Positions 35,769-47,454 are shown, counted from the first letter of the stretch. The stretch: 64,000 nucleotides of DNA from Tragulus kanchil (GCA_022376925.1 JAIOJX010000028.1:75357001-75421000); one strand, 5' to 3'. Translations and numbers: made by a program. Notes: generated from the sequence alone by a model not told the origin.

Positions 35769-38000
35769 GGCAAGCCTTGCAAGGCCTTCCTGAGGATAGG
35801 CAGCCTCAGGCTGCTGTGTTGCCTTTTTTCTGCAGAGTCCACCTTCATGGCCAAGGAATTTTTAGAGCAAAATTATTATCTATAGGACTTATGCAGTAAG
35901 ATGAAAGTATCCTGCAATATTGACTTTCATTATGTCCTCCAGGAGTCCTGGATTTAGCCAATATAAGCAAATCACATTGAAAATAAAGGTCAGTCTTAGA
36001 AATCTAGGTGGGTTTCTCCTCCATAAGTTTTTTTTTTTTTTTTAATTCTTTATTTTAAAGGTTTTACAGAGTTTTGTTGTTCACAGACATGTATGTTCCC
36101 AGATCAGTCATATGCATATCCTTGGTCCCCGCCCGCCCAGTTCCCCCCATCCCACTCCTCCAGACCATCGCCCCATGCCATTGTGAGCACTCCTATTCTG
36201 TTAGCACAATGACAATAGCTATCTTTTCCACACATGACAGTATAGGTTTCCATGTCACTCCCTCCATGCCTCCCCCTCCCTATTTCTTCCCCACAATGTC
36301 CCTATGTCTATGCTCTGTCTGTTTTTCCATGAGTTCCCTGTATGTGTTATCAAGACCGTCCTACTAGCTTCCATATATGTGTGTTGGTATACTGTATTTG
36401 TCTTTCTCTTTCTGATTTACTTCACTTTTTATGATAGGTTCTAGAGCCACCCACTTCATTAGGACTGAGTCCTCTCCATTTCTTTTAACAGCTGAGTAAT
36501 ATTCCATTGTATATATGTACCAGACCTTCTTTATCCATTCATTTGTCGATGGACATCTAGGTTGCTTCCATGTTCTGGTTATTGTATAGAGAGCTGCAAT
36601 GAATACTGGGGTACAGGTGCTTCTTTCTGTTTTGATTTCATCAGGATATAAGCCTAATAGTGGAATTGCTGGGTCATAGGGTGCTTCTATTTTTAGTTTT
36701 TTAAGGAATCTCCATACTGTCTTCCATAAAGGCTGTATCAATTGACATTCCCACCAGCAATGCAAGAGGGTTCCCTTTTCTCTGCACCCCCTCCAATATT
36801 TATTGTCTGTAGATTTTTTGATGATGGCCATTCTGACAGGTGTGAGGTGGTATCTCATTGTAGTTTTAATTTGCGTTTAGATGAGACGCATGGCAAGCCT
36901 TGCAAGGCCTTCCTGAGGATAGGCAGCCTCAGGCTGCTGTGTTGCCTTTTTTCTGCAGAGTCCACCTTCATGGCCAAGGAATTTTTAGAGCAAAATTATT
37001 ATCTATAGGACTTATGCAGTAAGATGAAAGTATCCTGCAATATTGACTTTCATTATGTCCTCCAGGAGTCCTGGATTTAGCCAATATAAGCAAATCACAT
37101 TGAAAATAAAGGTCAGTCTTAGAAATCTAGGTGGGTTTCTCCTCCATAAGTTTTTTTTTTTTTTTTAATTCTTTATTTTAAAGGTTTTACAGAGTTTTGT
37201 TGTTCACAGACATGTATGTTCCCAGATCAGTCATATGCATATCCTTGGTCCCCGCCCGCCCAGTTCCCCCCATCCCACTCCTCCAGACCATCGCCCCATG
37301 CCATTGTGAGCACTCCTATTCTGTTAGCACAATGACAATAGCTATCTTTTCCACACATGACAGTATAGGTTTCCATGTCACTCCCTCCATGCCTCCCCCT
37401 CCCTATTTCTTCCCCACAATGTCCCTATGTCTATGCTCTGTCTGTTTTTCCATGAGTTCCCTGTATGTGTTATCAAGACCGTCCTACTAGCTTCCATATA
37501 TGTGTGTTGGTATACTGTATTTGTCTTTCTCTTTCTGATTTACTTCACTTTTTATGATAGGTTCTAGAGCCACCCACTTCATTAGGACTGAGTCCTCTCC
37601 ATTTCTTTTAACAGCTGAGTAATATTCCATTGTATATATGTACCAGACCTTCTTTATCCATTCATTTGTCGATGGACATCTAGGTTGCTTCCATGTTCTG
37701 GTTATTGTATAGAGAGCTGCAATGAATACTGGGGTACAGGTGCTTCTTTCTGTTTTGATTTCATCAGGATATAAGCCTAATAGTGGAATTGCTGGGTCAT
37801 AGGGTGCTTCTATTTTTAGTTTTTTAAGGAATCTCCATACTGTCTTCCATAAAGGCTGTATCAATTGACATTCCCACCAGCAATGCAAGAGGGTTCCCTT
37901 TTCTCTGCACCCCCTCCAATATTTATTGTCTGTAGATTTTTTGATGATGGCCATTCTGACAGGTGTGAGGTGGTATCTCATTGTAGTTTTAATTTGCGTT
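35769..38000. repeat. Direct duplication 11 (offset 1123)
   Basis: 35769-36877 repeats at 36892-38000. The left copy stops about 850 bp into the young L1. It overlaps duplication 10, so GGCAAGCCTTGCAAGGCCTT occurs three times. Confidence 0.93.
36028..36878 (-). mobile_element. 851-bp L1 3' stub (duplicate of the 37151 L1 end)
   Basis: Starts with the same T run and CCTCCATAAG flank as the full-length L1 and matches its 3' UTR and the last ~164 codons of ORF2. It breaks off at about 36878 in short unrelated sequence. It is part of the duplicated block 35769-36878, not an independent insertion. Confidence 0.88.
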
Positions 38001-41000
38001 TCTCTAATAACAAGCGAGATTGAGCATCGTTTCATGTGCTTTTGGGCCATCTGTATGTCCTCTTTGGAGAGGCGTCTCTTTAGATCTTTTTCCCATTTTT
38101 TGATTGGGTTGTTCGTTTTTCCAGTGCTGAGTTGTCTGAGTTGCTTGTAGATTTTGGAGATTAATTCTTTGTCTGTTATTTCATTTACTGTGATTTTCTC
38201 CCACTCTGTGGGGTGTCTGTTCAGCTTTTTTGTAGTTTCTTTTGCTGTACAAAAGCTTTGAAGTTTCATGAGGTCCCACATGTTCATTTTTCTTTTCAGT
38301 TCCGCTATTCTAGTAGGTGGGTCATGGAAGATCTTGCTTTGATTGATGTCCTTGAGGGTTTGGCCTATATTCTCCTCTAAGAGTCTGATGACTTCTGGTC
38401 TTACATTTAGGTCTTTAATCCATTTTGAGTTGATCTTTGTGTATGGTGTCAGGGAATGTTCCAACTTCATTTTTTTTGCATGTAGCTGTCCAATTTTCCC
38501 CGCACCACTTGTTGAAAAGGCTGTCTTTGTCCCATTTTATATGTTCGCCTCCTTTGTCAAAAATAAGGTACCCATAGGTGTGTGGGTTTATCTCTGGTTT
38601 CTCGATCTTGTTCCATTGGTCTATAGCTCTGTTTTTGTGCCAGTACCATACTGTCTTGATGACTGTTGTTCTGTAGTAGTGTCTGAAGTTAGGGAGGCTG
38701 ATTCCTCCAGCTCCATTTTCTCTTTCTCAGGATTGTTTTGGCTATTTGAGGTCTTTTGTGTTTCCATATGAACTGTGCTATTCTTTGGTCTAGTTCTGTG
38801 AAAAATGTCAATGGTAGTTGGATAGGTATTGCATTGAATCCATAGATGCTATCTGGTACTATGGTCATTTTCACAATATTGATTCTTACGACCCAGGAAC
38901 ATGGAATATCTCTCCATTTGTTCAAGTCTTCTTTAATTTCTCTCATGAGTGTCTTGTAATTTTCTGTGTACAGTTATTTTGTTTCTTTGGGTGGGTTTAT
39001 TCCTAGATATTTGATTCTTTTGGTTGCAGTGGTGAAGGGGATTGCCTCTTTGATTTCATTTTCTGTTTTTTCATTATTGTGTGTAGGAATGCCAGTGATT
39101 TCTGTGTGTTGACTTTGTATCCTGCGACTTTGCTGAATTCGTTGATTAGCTCTAGTAGCTTTGTAACTGTGTCTTTGGGATTTTCTATGTATAATATCAT
39201 GTCATCTGCAAAAAGAGAGAGCTTGACTTCTTCCTTTCCAATCTGGATTCCTTTGATTTCTTTCTCTTCTCTTATTGCTGTTGCTAGGACTTCCAGGACT
39301 ATGTTGAATAGTAGTGGTGAAAGTGGACACCCCTGTCTTGTTCCTGATCTTAGAGGGAATGCTTTCAGGTTTTCACCGTTGAGGATAATGTTCGCTGTGG
39401 GCTTCTCATATATGGCTTTTATTATGTTGAGATAGGTTCCTTCTATGCCCATTTTCTGAAGAGTTTTTATCATAAATGGATGTTGTACTTTGTCGAAGAC
39501 TTTTTCTGCATCTGTTGAGATGATCAAGAGATTTTTGTCTCTCAGTTTGTTGATATGGGGTATCACATTGATTGATTTGTGGATATTGAAGAATTCTTGC
39601 ATGCCTGGAATGAACCCGACTTGATCGTGATGTATGAGTTTTTTGATGTGGCGTTGAATTCTGTTTGCTAGGATTTTGTTGAGGATCTTGGCATCTAAGT
39701 TCATCAGTGAAATTGGCCTATAATTTCCTTTTTTTGTGTTGTCTTTGCCTGGTTTTGGTATCAGGGTGATGGTGGCCTCATAGAATGTGTTTGGAAGTTT
39801 TCCTTCCTGTGCAGTTTTTGGGAAGAGTTTTAGAAGGACAGGCATTAGCTCTTCTTTAAATGTTTGGTAGAATTCACCTGTGAAGCCATCTGGCCCTGGG
39901 CTTTTATTTTTGGGTAGATTTTTAATCACAAATTCGATTTCTGAGCTTGTGATTGAGCTGTTCAAAGTTTCTGTTTCATCCTGGCTCAGTCTTGGGAGAT
40001 TAATCTTCCCCAAGAAACTGTCCATTTCTTCCAGGTTGTCCAGTTTGTTGCCATGGACTTGTTCACAATAGTCTCTTAGAATCCTTTGGATTTCTGCATT
40101 ATCTGTTGTAATCTCTCCTTTTTTGTTTTTGATTTTGTTGATCTGGTTCTTCGCTCTCTTTTTCTTGATGAGTCTAGCCAGTGGCTTGTCAATTTTGTTT
40201 ACCTTTTCAAAGAACCAGCTTTTTGTTTTATTTATCTTTACTATTGTTTCTTTTGTTTCTTTCTCATTTATTTCTGCTCTGATCCTTATGATTTCTCTTC
40301 TTCTGCTGGCTTTGGGGTGTTTTTGTTCTTCTTTCTCCAGTTGTTTTAAGCGGAGGGTTAGGTCATCTGCTTCATATTTTCCTAGTTTCTTGAGGTGGGA
40401 TTGTATTGCTGTAAATTTCCCTCTTAGAACTGCTTTTGCAGTATCCCATAGGTTTTGCACGCTTGTGTGTTCATTGTCATTTTCTTCCAGGAATTTTTAA
40501 ATTTCTCCTTTGATTTCCTCAGTGATCAGTTGGTTTTTTAGGTATGTGTTGTTTAATCTCCATGTGTTTGTGTTTTTAGTGGTTTTTTTTCCCTGTAGTT
40601 GATCTCCAGTCTCATTGCATTGTGGTCTGAGAAGATGGTTGATATTATTTGAGTTTTCTTGAATTGACTGAGGTTTGATTTGTGGCCCAAGATGTGGTCT
40701 ATCCTGGAGAATGTTCTGTGAGCACTTGAGAAGAAAGTGTATTCTTCTTTTGGATGGAACATCCTAAAGATATTGATGAGGTCCATCTCTTCCAGTGTGG
40801 CATTTAAGGCTTGTGTTTCTTTATTAATTTTCTGTTTGGATGATCTGTCCATTGGTGTGAGAGGAGTGTTAAAGTCTCCTATTATTACTGTGTTATTACT
40901 GATTTCTTCTTTTATGTCTGAAAGTATCTGTCTTATGTATTGAGGTGCCCCTGTGTTGGGTGCGTAGATATTCATGACTGTTATGTCTTCCTCTTGGACA

Positions 41001-41323
41001 GATCCCTTAATCGTGATGTAGTGACCGCCTTGTCTCTTAGAATCCTGCCTTGTCTCTTAGAATCTTCTTACTTTAAAGTCTATTTTGTCTGATATGAGGA
41101 TTGCTACTCCAGCTTTCTTTTGATTTCCATTTGCATGGAATATCTTTTTCCAGCCTCTCACTTTCAGTCTATGAGTGTCTCTAGGTCTGAAGTGGATCTC
41201 TTGTAAACAGCATATATATGGGTCTTGTTTCTGGATCCATTCAGCCAGCCTGTGTCATTTGGTTGGAGCATTTAGTTCATTTACATTCAAAGTAATTATT
41301 GATATGAATGTTCCTATTGTCAT
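37487..41323 (-). pseudogene. L1 ORF2p (endonuclease / reverse transcriptase), disabled
   Basis: Spans the full expected length (3837 bp, about 1279 codons). From the ATG at 41323, a TGA replaces the usual Arg codon at codon 23 (41257-41255; a CpG-decay change in APTKRHRL). A TAA follows in the VRRFY segment near 41067, beside a small local tandem repeat. The endonuclease part then reads NIYAPNTGAPQ...IIGDFN...SRIDHILGH...SDHNA (40975-40553). A frameshift near 40585 (T8 run) leads into the reverse transcriptase frame (40460-39003), which has [31 protein letters not shown] and the catalytic FADD. Further breaks near 38985 and 38690 precede the C-terminal frames at 38946-38689 and 38470-37487. 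Some of these frameshifts could be sequencing errors. Confidence 0.9.
41030..41070. repeat. 20-bp local tandem repeat inside L1 ORF2
   Basis: GCCTTGTCTCTTAGAATC occurs twice, 20 bp apart, next to a nonsense codon in the endonuclease region. Compared with the usual coding sequence the net gain looks like a multiple of three. Confidence 0.75.
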
Positions 41324-41380
41324 CTTCTTAGAAGTTTGGGGTTTGATTTGTAGGACTTCTCCTACTCTTGTATTTATTGG

Positions 41381-42277
41381 CTATCTCAGGCCGTTTAACA
41401 CTTGTGGTAGGGCTGGTTTTGTGGTACAAAATTCTTTTAGTTTTTGTTTGTCTGTGAAGTTTTTGGCTTCACCATCAATTCTGAATGAGATTCTTGCTGG
41501 GTAGAGAATTCTTGGTTGGAGGTTATTCTCTTTTAGCTGTTTAAATGTGTCTTGCCATTCTCTTCTGGCCTGCAGGATTTCTGTTGAAAGATGTGCAGTT
41601 AGACGTATGGGGTTTCCTTTATATGTTATTTGTTGTTGTTTGCTCCTAGCTGCTTTTAGTATTCTGTCTTTATATTTAGTCTGCGTTAGTTTGATTAGAA
41701 TGTGCCTTGGTGTGTTTCTTCTGGGGTTTATCCTGTATGGAACTCTTTGTGCTTCTTGGACTTGGTTGGCTATTTCCTTTCCCATGCTGGGGAATTTTTC
41801 AGATATAACCTCTTCAAGAATTTTTTCGTAGCCTTTCTTCCCCTCTTCTTCTTCTGAAACTCTTATAATTCTAATGTTGGTGCGTTTGGTATTGTCCCAT
41901 AGGTCTTTGAGGCTATCCTCAGTTCTTTTAATTCTTTCAGTTTTTTTCTGTTCTTCAGCACTTATTTCCACCATTCTGTCTTCCAGCTCACTTATCTGTT
42001 CTTCTGCCTCCGATACTCTACTGTTGAGACCTTCTGTAGTATTTTTGAGTTCAGCAGTTGAGTTGGTGGTCTCTTTTTGCTTCTTTTTCATTTCTTGCAT
42101 GTCTTTTCTCAATGCACTAATTTTCTCTAATATTCTGTTTCCGGTGTTTTGCATCCTCATTCGTATAGCTTTTCTGAATTCTCTTTCAGATAATTTGTCT
42201 ATTTCCTCCTCTGTCATTTGAAGCTGCGTTTCTCTAGCTTGGTCCTTCATTTGTGCAGTGTTTCTCTGACATTTCAT
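41381..42277 (-). CDS. L1 ORF1p (RNA-binding chaperone)
   Basis: An intact 298-residue frame beginning MKCQRNTAQMKDQA. It has a long heptad-rich coiled coil (about residues 30-105, with ELKNTTEGLNSRVSEAEEQI), then the RNA-recognition region (NIRIIRVSEEEEGKKGYEKI) and the C-terminal domain (PRRNTPRHILIKLTQ, GNPIRLTAHLSTEILQARRE, ILYPARISF). This is the standard L1 ORF1p trimeric nucleic-acid chaperone layout, and the length fits artiodactyl L1 ORF1. ORF2 starts 57 bp downstream. A second, frameshifted copy lies at 43383-42600 inside the duplicated block. Confidence 0.93.
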   Translation of the reverse strand: MKCQRNTAQMKDQARETQLQMTEEEIDKLSEREFRKAIRMRMQNTGNRILEKISALRKDMQEMKKKQKETTNSTAELKNTTEGLNSRVSEAEEQISELEDRMVEISAEEQKKTERIKRTEDSLKDLWDNTKRTNIRIIRVSEEEEGKKGYEKILEEVISEKFPSMGKEIANQVQEAQRVPYRINPRRNTPRHILIKLTQTKYKDRILKAARSKQQQITYKGNPIRLTAHLSTEILQARREWQDTFKQLKENNLQPRILYPARISFRIDGEAKNFTDKQKLKEFCTTKPALPQVLNGLR

Positions 42278-43705
42278 TATTAGGTTAATTTTTGTTTATT
42301 TGTGTGTGTGGAGTTCTTTTTCCCACCAGGCTTCTTGGTTGAATTCTCCCTTCCTTTGGGTTTCTGTCCTTCTAGAAGGGTTCAGTGGTTTGTGTCTTGG
42401 GTGGTGTTAGGTCTTGTTTATAGGTGAATAATCTCTAGTGTTGTATGTTCTTTGATTGTGTGAGGTCTTGGAATCAGGGCTTCCACTCCCAGGACCCTTG
42501 GTTTGATGTTTGGTCATGGGTTGTAGACTCTATATCTGGTTTGCTATGGTGTTCTGTGATATTAATTCAGATACTAGCATCTGAGGAACAAGAGGTGTAA
42601 CCTGATGGGTAGAGAATTCTTGGTTGGAGGTTATTCTCTTTTAGCTGTTTAAATGTGTCTTGCCATTCTCTTCTGGCCTGCAGGATTTCTGTTGAAAGAT
42701 GTGCAGTTAGACGTATGGGGTTTCCTTTATATGTTATTTGTTGTTGTTTGCTCCTAGCTGCTTTTAGTATTCTGTCTTTATATTTAGTCTGCGTTAGTTT
42801 GATTAGAATGTGCCTTGGTGTGTTTCTTCTGGGGTTTATCCTGTATGGAACTCTTTGTGCTTCTTGGACTTGGTTGGCTATTTCCTTTCCCATGCTGGGG
42901 AATTTTTCAGATATAACCTCTTCAAGAATTTTTTCGTAGCCTTTCTTCCCCTCTTCTTCTTCTGAAACTCTTATAATTCTAATGTTGGTGCGTTTGGTAT
43001 TGTCCCATAGGTCTTTGAGGCTATCCTCAGTTCTTTTAATTCTTTCAGTTTTTTTCTGTTCTTCAGCACTTATTTCCACCATTCTGTCTTCCAGCTCACT
43101 TATCTGTTCTTCTGCCTCCGATACTCTACTGTTGAGACCTTCTGTAGTATTTTTGAGTTCAGCAGTTGAGTTGGTGGTCTCTTTGCTTCTTTTTCATTTC
43201 TTGCATGTCTTTTCTCAATGCACTAATTTTCTCTAATATTCTGTTTCCGGTGTTTTGCATCCTCATTCGTATAGCTTTTCTGAATTCTCTTTCAGATAAT
43301 TTGTCTATTTCCTCCTCTGTCATTTGAAGCTGCGTTTCTCTAGCTTGGTCCTTCATTTGTGCAGTGTTTCTCTGACATTTCATTATTAGGTTAATTTTTG
43401 TTTATTTGTGTGTGTGGAGTTCTTTTTCCCACCAGGCTTCTTGGTTGAATTCTCCCTTCCTTTGGGTTTCTGTCCTTCTAGAAGGGTTCAGTGGTTTGTG
43501 TCTTGGGTGGTGTTAGGTCTTGTTTATAGGTGAATAATCTCTAGTGTTGTATGTTCTTTGATTGTGTGAGGTCTTGGAATCAGGGCTTCCACTCCCAGGA
43601 CCCTTGGTTTGATGTTTGGTCATGGGTTGTAGACTCTATATCTGGTTTGCTATGGTGTTCTGTGATATTAATTCAGATACTAGCATCTGAGGAACAAGAG
43701 GTGTA
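41499..43705. repeat. Direct duplication 12 (offset 1108), inside L1
   Basis: 41499-42600 repeats at 42607-43705, covering most of L1 ORF1 and part of the 5' UTR. Confidence 0.93.
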
Positions 43706-45350
43706 TCCCTGATGGGTGACAGTCATAAAAGCATGCAGATGTTTTCTAACATAGTCATAAGATATACATACATACACAGCAATAACCACATTTATCAGTC
43801 TTATAGAGATAAAGCATAGGAAAATTTTCTGGCAAATGACGCAATCAAAGATGATACTTGCCCATTAAGCTCTGAATTAATTAAAATAGTGCCTGGAAAA
43901 ATAGGAGGGAGCAAGGGGCAAGGTCCTGGCTTGGACTATTTCATTGAAAGCAATTTTTAATTAAGACTTGTGTTGGAGGTGAGGAGGAGGAGAGTGTATG
44001 GGTAATGAGAAGAAATAGATTCGTCTTGGAAGGATTTTCTAGGGTTAGGTAGCCAAGATTAGTGTGTTGTATTGTTTAGTGCAGTTGGAAGAGAACAGTG
44101 GAGACAGGAAGGTAGGAAATATTTATCTAGAGGATAGTGGTAGAGAGGAGAAAGTTTTACATTTAGAACATGGGAGGAAGCAGTGGCAAAGAGGAAAGAA
44201 AATTAGAAGTTTCCAAGAATTAAGATTAAAAAAAATTAAAAATCAAAAATCAAAAAAAAGAAATTAAATATTAAAAAGGGAAGAAAAACTTAATAAGAAG
44301 AGACAAAAAAAAAAAAACCCAAACCTGAGCGATCAATCAAATAAACAGAACCGTCCACAACAAATAAACAAAAAAAGCTAAAAACTGTCCCTAGTTTTTA
44401 TCCTCTCATCTGTCTGGTAGAAGCCAATCTGTTCTGGATGGTGTTGTCTTGATGAGATGTAGCCTTTCCCTTACAGCACCGGTTGCTACAGTTTCTGTTT
44501 TTGTTTTCAGCAAAATAAAGGCTTTCCTGCAAGCTCGGGTGCTGGCCCGCGGCGGGCTGATCCCAGTCAGTCGAGCGAGGAGCTGCTGCTGCGCACGCAA
44601 TCCAGTGTTGGAGTGGGGCGCCCCGGCTCTACCGCGCACCCGCCAGTAGCCTCCAATACCTGCCCTTCTCCCGGCTTCCTCCGCTGCGGTTGTAGCTATG
44701 GGGTTGCACCGGCTCCTCCGCCACTGGCACGCGTGCACTGCCAGTTACGTGTCCAAGTCCCAAAGGCAGGCACAAGCTTTCCCGTCTGGCTTGAGCCCGG
44801 TCCCTGGTCAGCAACCCGTGGGTAACTTCCCCTCTCCGTTCAGCAAGCACCCCACTAGGAGTGTTTGAACTTATCCAGGGCCAGGCGGAAAGTTGCGATT
44901 TTCGCCCGGCCAAGCAGCACGATTTTCGCGCTGGGCGCTCCCTTCCGGCTCCAGGTCTGTAGGCAGCAATCCGCGGGGATCTTCTCAATTGCGTTCCGCC
45001 CGGCCCTGCTCCAGTATCCTATCTTAGTAGTGTCTTAATTTCTTGGAATTTTTGCGCTGGGCGCTGCACTCTCTCCCCCGACGCTCCACTCAGGCCCCCT
45101 TTTAGGGCACTTGCTAGTGCGCTCTCCGTCGATCTGGTCCGGCGTGGGAGTTAGGATAGAGGGTTCTCGGAAGAGTGGCTCCGGGAAAGTTCTGGCTGTT
45201 CCCTCTTTGACCCTCGCAGATGTAAGGAGTTCTTCTGTCGTCTAGCAGCTGGTTTGTTGGTGGTGTTTCATTTCTTGATTAGTTCTGGTGATTCTGTTGG
45301 GTAGCTGGTGAAATCGTCCCCTCATTCCTCCGCCATCTTGGCTCCCCCTC
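42278..45350 (-). promoter_or_regulatory. L1 5' UTR / internal promoter
   Basis: GC-rich with many CpGs at 44420-45350, falling to an A-rich plus-strand stretch at about 44220-44400. The 5' terminus carries the CCAAGATGGCGG YY1-type site. In other mammals this region has a sense promoter and often an antisense one. An antisense start here would transcribe rightwards, in the LNP1 direction; that is inference. The left part of this interval (to 43705) includes one false-duplicated block. Confidence 0.7.
42600..43383 (-). pseudogene. Duplicate 5' part of L1 ORF1, frameshifted
   Basis: Repeats ORF1 from MKCQRNTAQ to NNLQPRILYP within the 1108-bp duplicated block. A 2-bp deletion in a T/C-rich stretch near 43185 breaks the frame after MQEMKKKQ; the frame resumes at MVEISAEEQ (43082). 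The C-terminal end runs into unrelated sequence at the junction. The break is probably a consensus error in a contig end, not biology. Confidence 0.85.
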
Positions 45351-45653
45351 CCTCCATAAGTTTTTTATTTACCTTTTCTTAACCTGGCCTGAGCCATCAA
45401 TTTAAGCACAACACAATTCTGCCTGGTAAGTTGAGATGATCCATGATAGTCAAGGTACACACTTAAGAAATAACGGTTCCATAGAACACCCTTAGAAACA
45501 AAAAGTGTGTACTTGTTAAGTTGCACCAATGCGGACACACATTAGTCAGGCAAAACAGGTTAACAGGGCCTCCAGTGTGGCTTCCCACTGTGGGTCTTTA
45601 TGCCTTAGGGCTCTCTGTCCAGTTCAAATAATTCAGTTGAGTCCCTAGTTTTG

Positions 45654-45773
45654 TTTATTTATTTAGGCAGTACCTTGTGGCATCTGGATCTAAGTTCCAT
45701 GACCTAGGATTGAACCCATGCCCACAGCATTGGATGCTTGGAGTCCTAACCACTGGACTGCCAGGGAAAGTCC
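45654..45773 (-). mobile_element. CHR-2-like SINE
   Basis: Reverse orientation; ends GGACTGCCAGGGAAAGTCC. Target-site duplication TGAGTCCCTAGTTTTG (16 bp) at 45638-45653 and 45774-45789. Confidence 0.9.
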
Positions 45774-45990
45774 TGAGTCCCTAGTTTTGGAAGGATTTCC
45801 AGGAGGCAGTCAGTTTCAATCAGTTTTGCTTGTCTTTGATATCATTTGTTTGCTTCATAAGTGGGGACAACATCCTTAGGTGTTCTTCATGGAAATGTTG
45901 AAGCTGAGGACAGCCCTCACTGTGTCACGTTATTGTGACGTGTGATTAAAGGCTCACGGGAAGGCACTATTGATGTTCGGGAACAGTTCT

Positions 45991-46112
45991 TTCATTTTTT
46001 CTCTTTGTGCCAGGAGATTTGCACGATCGTAGTTCTCTGACCACGAATTGAATTCAGGGCCCTGGAAGTTAAAGGAGAGAGTCCTAATCACTGGACAGCC
46101 AGGGAATTCTCT
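45991..46112 (-). mobile_element. CHR-2-like SINE, degraded
   Basis: Ends CACTGGACAGCCAGGGAATTC. GGAACAGTTCT on the left and GGAGCAGTTCT on the right are a likely decayed target-site duplication. Confidence 0.75.
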
Positions 46113-46950
46113 CAGGAGCAGTTCTGAAAATCAGCAGTTATAAAAAATAGAAATCATTGATACCTGCCTTTCCCTGCATGTCATAGGTGTTGGCATTTTT
46201 TTGTTATTATAAAATCAGTATATCTCATGCAGTAATCTTAACTTTACATTTTTTTCCCCAATCATTTTTCATTCTTATCTAGACCTTTCAGCAGGAAGGA
46301 TTTGGTATAAGGAGAATGTTGAGAATTTAGCTGAGTTGCTCCATGCTATTGTGTCTCAGCATCCGTTTTGTTTGGCCATGGGGCCAGCAGTGACCTTAAA
46401 CTGACACTAGGTTTGCCTTTAGGCAAACCCATGCACTGTGGCAGCTCATAGAAAGCAAGGAAATGTAAGTTCCTGATTTGACTTCCTCAGTAGCCCTTGT
46501 GATTAACAATCTCCCCTTACTCCCAGTGGCTTCTCCTTACACACTCTTAGATAAGACCAGTAAGGCCTTCATGGGACTTATAAAAGCCCTGTTTTTTCAG
46601 TTTGAATTGACCGAACTGATCTTAACCCAGAAACTGCAAAGCACTCTACCTATAGATACTCTAATAAAAATATGTTCTCCAGGCTCTGCTTCTCTCTGTC
46701 TGCCTTCTGCATTGACGTGCCCATGGGACCCCTTAAGGAATGCCAGCTACTTCCTTCAGGACCTGTAAGTAATCAACTTTTCTATTCACAAGATTCCTCT
46801 TGTGATCTGTTGTTGAACTGCAGCTCATATCTGACACCCTGTACTCCACTTAGTAAGTGTTAATTTAATAAATTCAGATAGGAGTAGATTAATTTACATA
46901 GAAAAACATTTAAAATATTTGTAATAAGCTTAACCAGAAAGACATACCAT

Positions 46951-47289
46951 GGGCTTCCCCTGGTGGTCCAGTGGATAAGGACACCACCTTGCAGTGCAAG
47001 GGGCGCCGGTTCGATCCCTGGCCTGGGAAGATCCCACGTGCCGCGGAGCGGCTGGACCGATGTGTCCAATCACCGAGCCGGAGCTCTGAAGCGCATGCGC
47101 CCAGAGCCGGCGCTCTGCGGCAACAGAGGCCACCGTGATGGGAGGCCCACAGGAGCCAAAGAACAAAGACGGATGAAAATAGAGAAATGAAAGACCAATA
47201 GAAGTGGCCCGCCCGTTCCCCTCCCTCCCCAACCCGACCCCAGCCCAAAAATAAATAAATAAATAAATCTTTAAAAAAAAAAAAAAGAA
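46951..47289 (+). mobile_element. Tailed CHR-like SINE, full length (best reference copy)
   Basis: Head GGGCTTCCCCTGGTGGTCCA, box B GGTTCGATCCC at about 47009, body GGAGCGGCTGGACCGATGTG, middle GGCGCTCTGCGGCAACAGAG, tail AAAGAACAAAGACGGATGAA, C-rich block, (AAAT)4 and poly-A. Target-site duplication AGAAAGACATACCAT at 46936-46950 and 47290-47304. Confidence 0.96.
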
Positions 47290-47454
47290 AGAAAGACATA
47301 CCATGTCCAGGAACTGGTAGGACAAAATTCTGAATTTTCAAGTTTTCAGAATGTGTTTACATAACCCCAACCCCTATCATCCTGATCATTTGTTCAGTAA
47401 ATAGCCTGGAAAAGACCTATTTCTGTCTGGAGATTTAACAATCAAAATTCTGTC

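Larger units (their letters stand above)
33919..36150. repeat. Direct duplication 10 (offset 1112)
   Basis: 33919-35030 repeats from 35031. The left copy stops about 115 bp into the young L1. Confidence 0.92.
37151..45350 (-). mobile_element. Full-length L1 (LINE-1), recent insertion
   Basis: The element reads right to left. Its 5' end at about 45350 starts GGGGGAGCCAAGATGGCGG, containing the CAAGATGGC YY1-type motif typical of L1 promoters. A CpG-rich 5' UTR follows, then ORF1 (42277-41381), a short spacer, ORF2 (41323-37487), a roughly 340-bp 3' UTR, and a poly-A tail seen as a T run at 37151-37166. The target-site duplication CCTCCATAAGTTTTTT flanks it at 37141-37156 and 45351-45366. Subtracting the 1108-bp internal duplication (41499-43705) gives about 7.1 kb, a plausible full length. 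The perfect 16-bp duplication and intact ORF1 suggest a young insertion. Confidence 0.93.
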
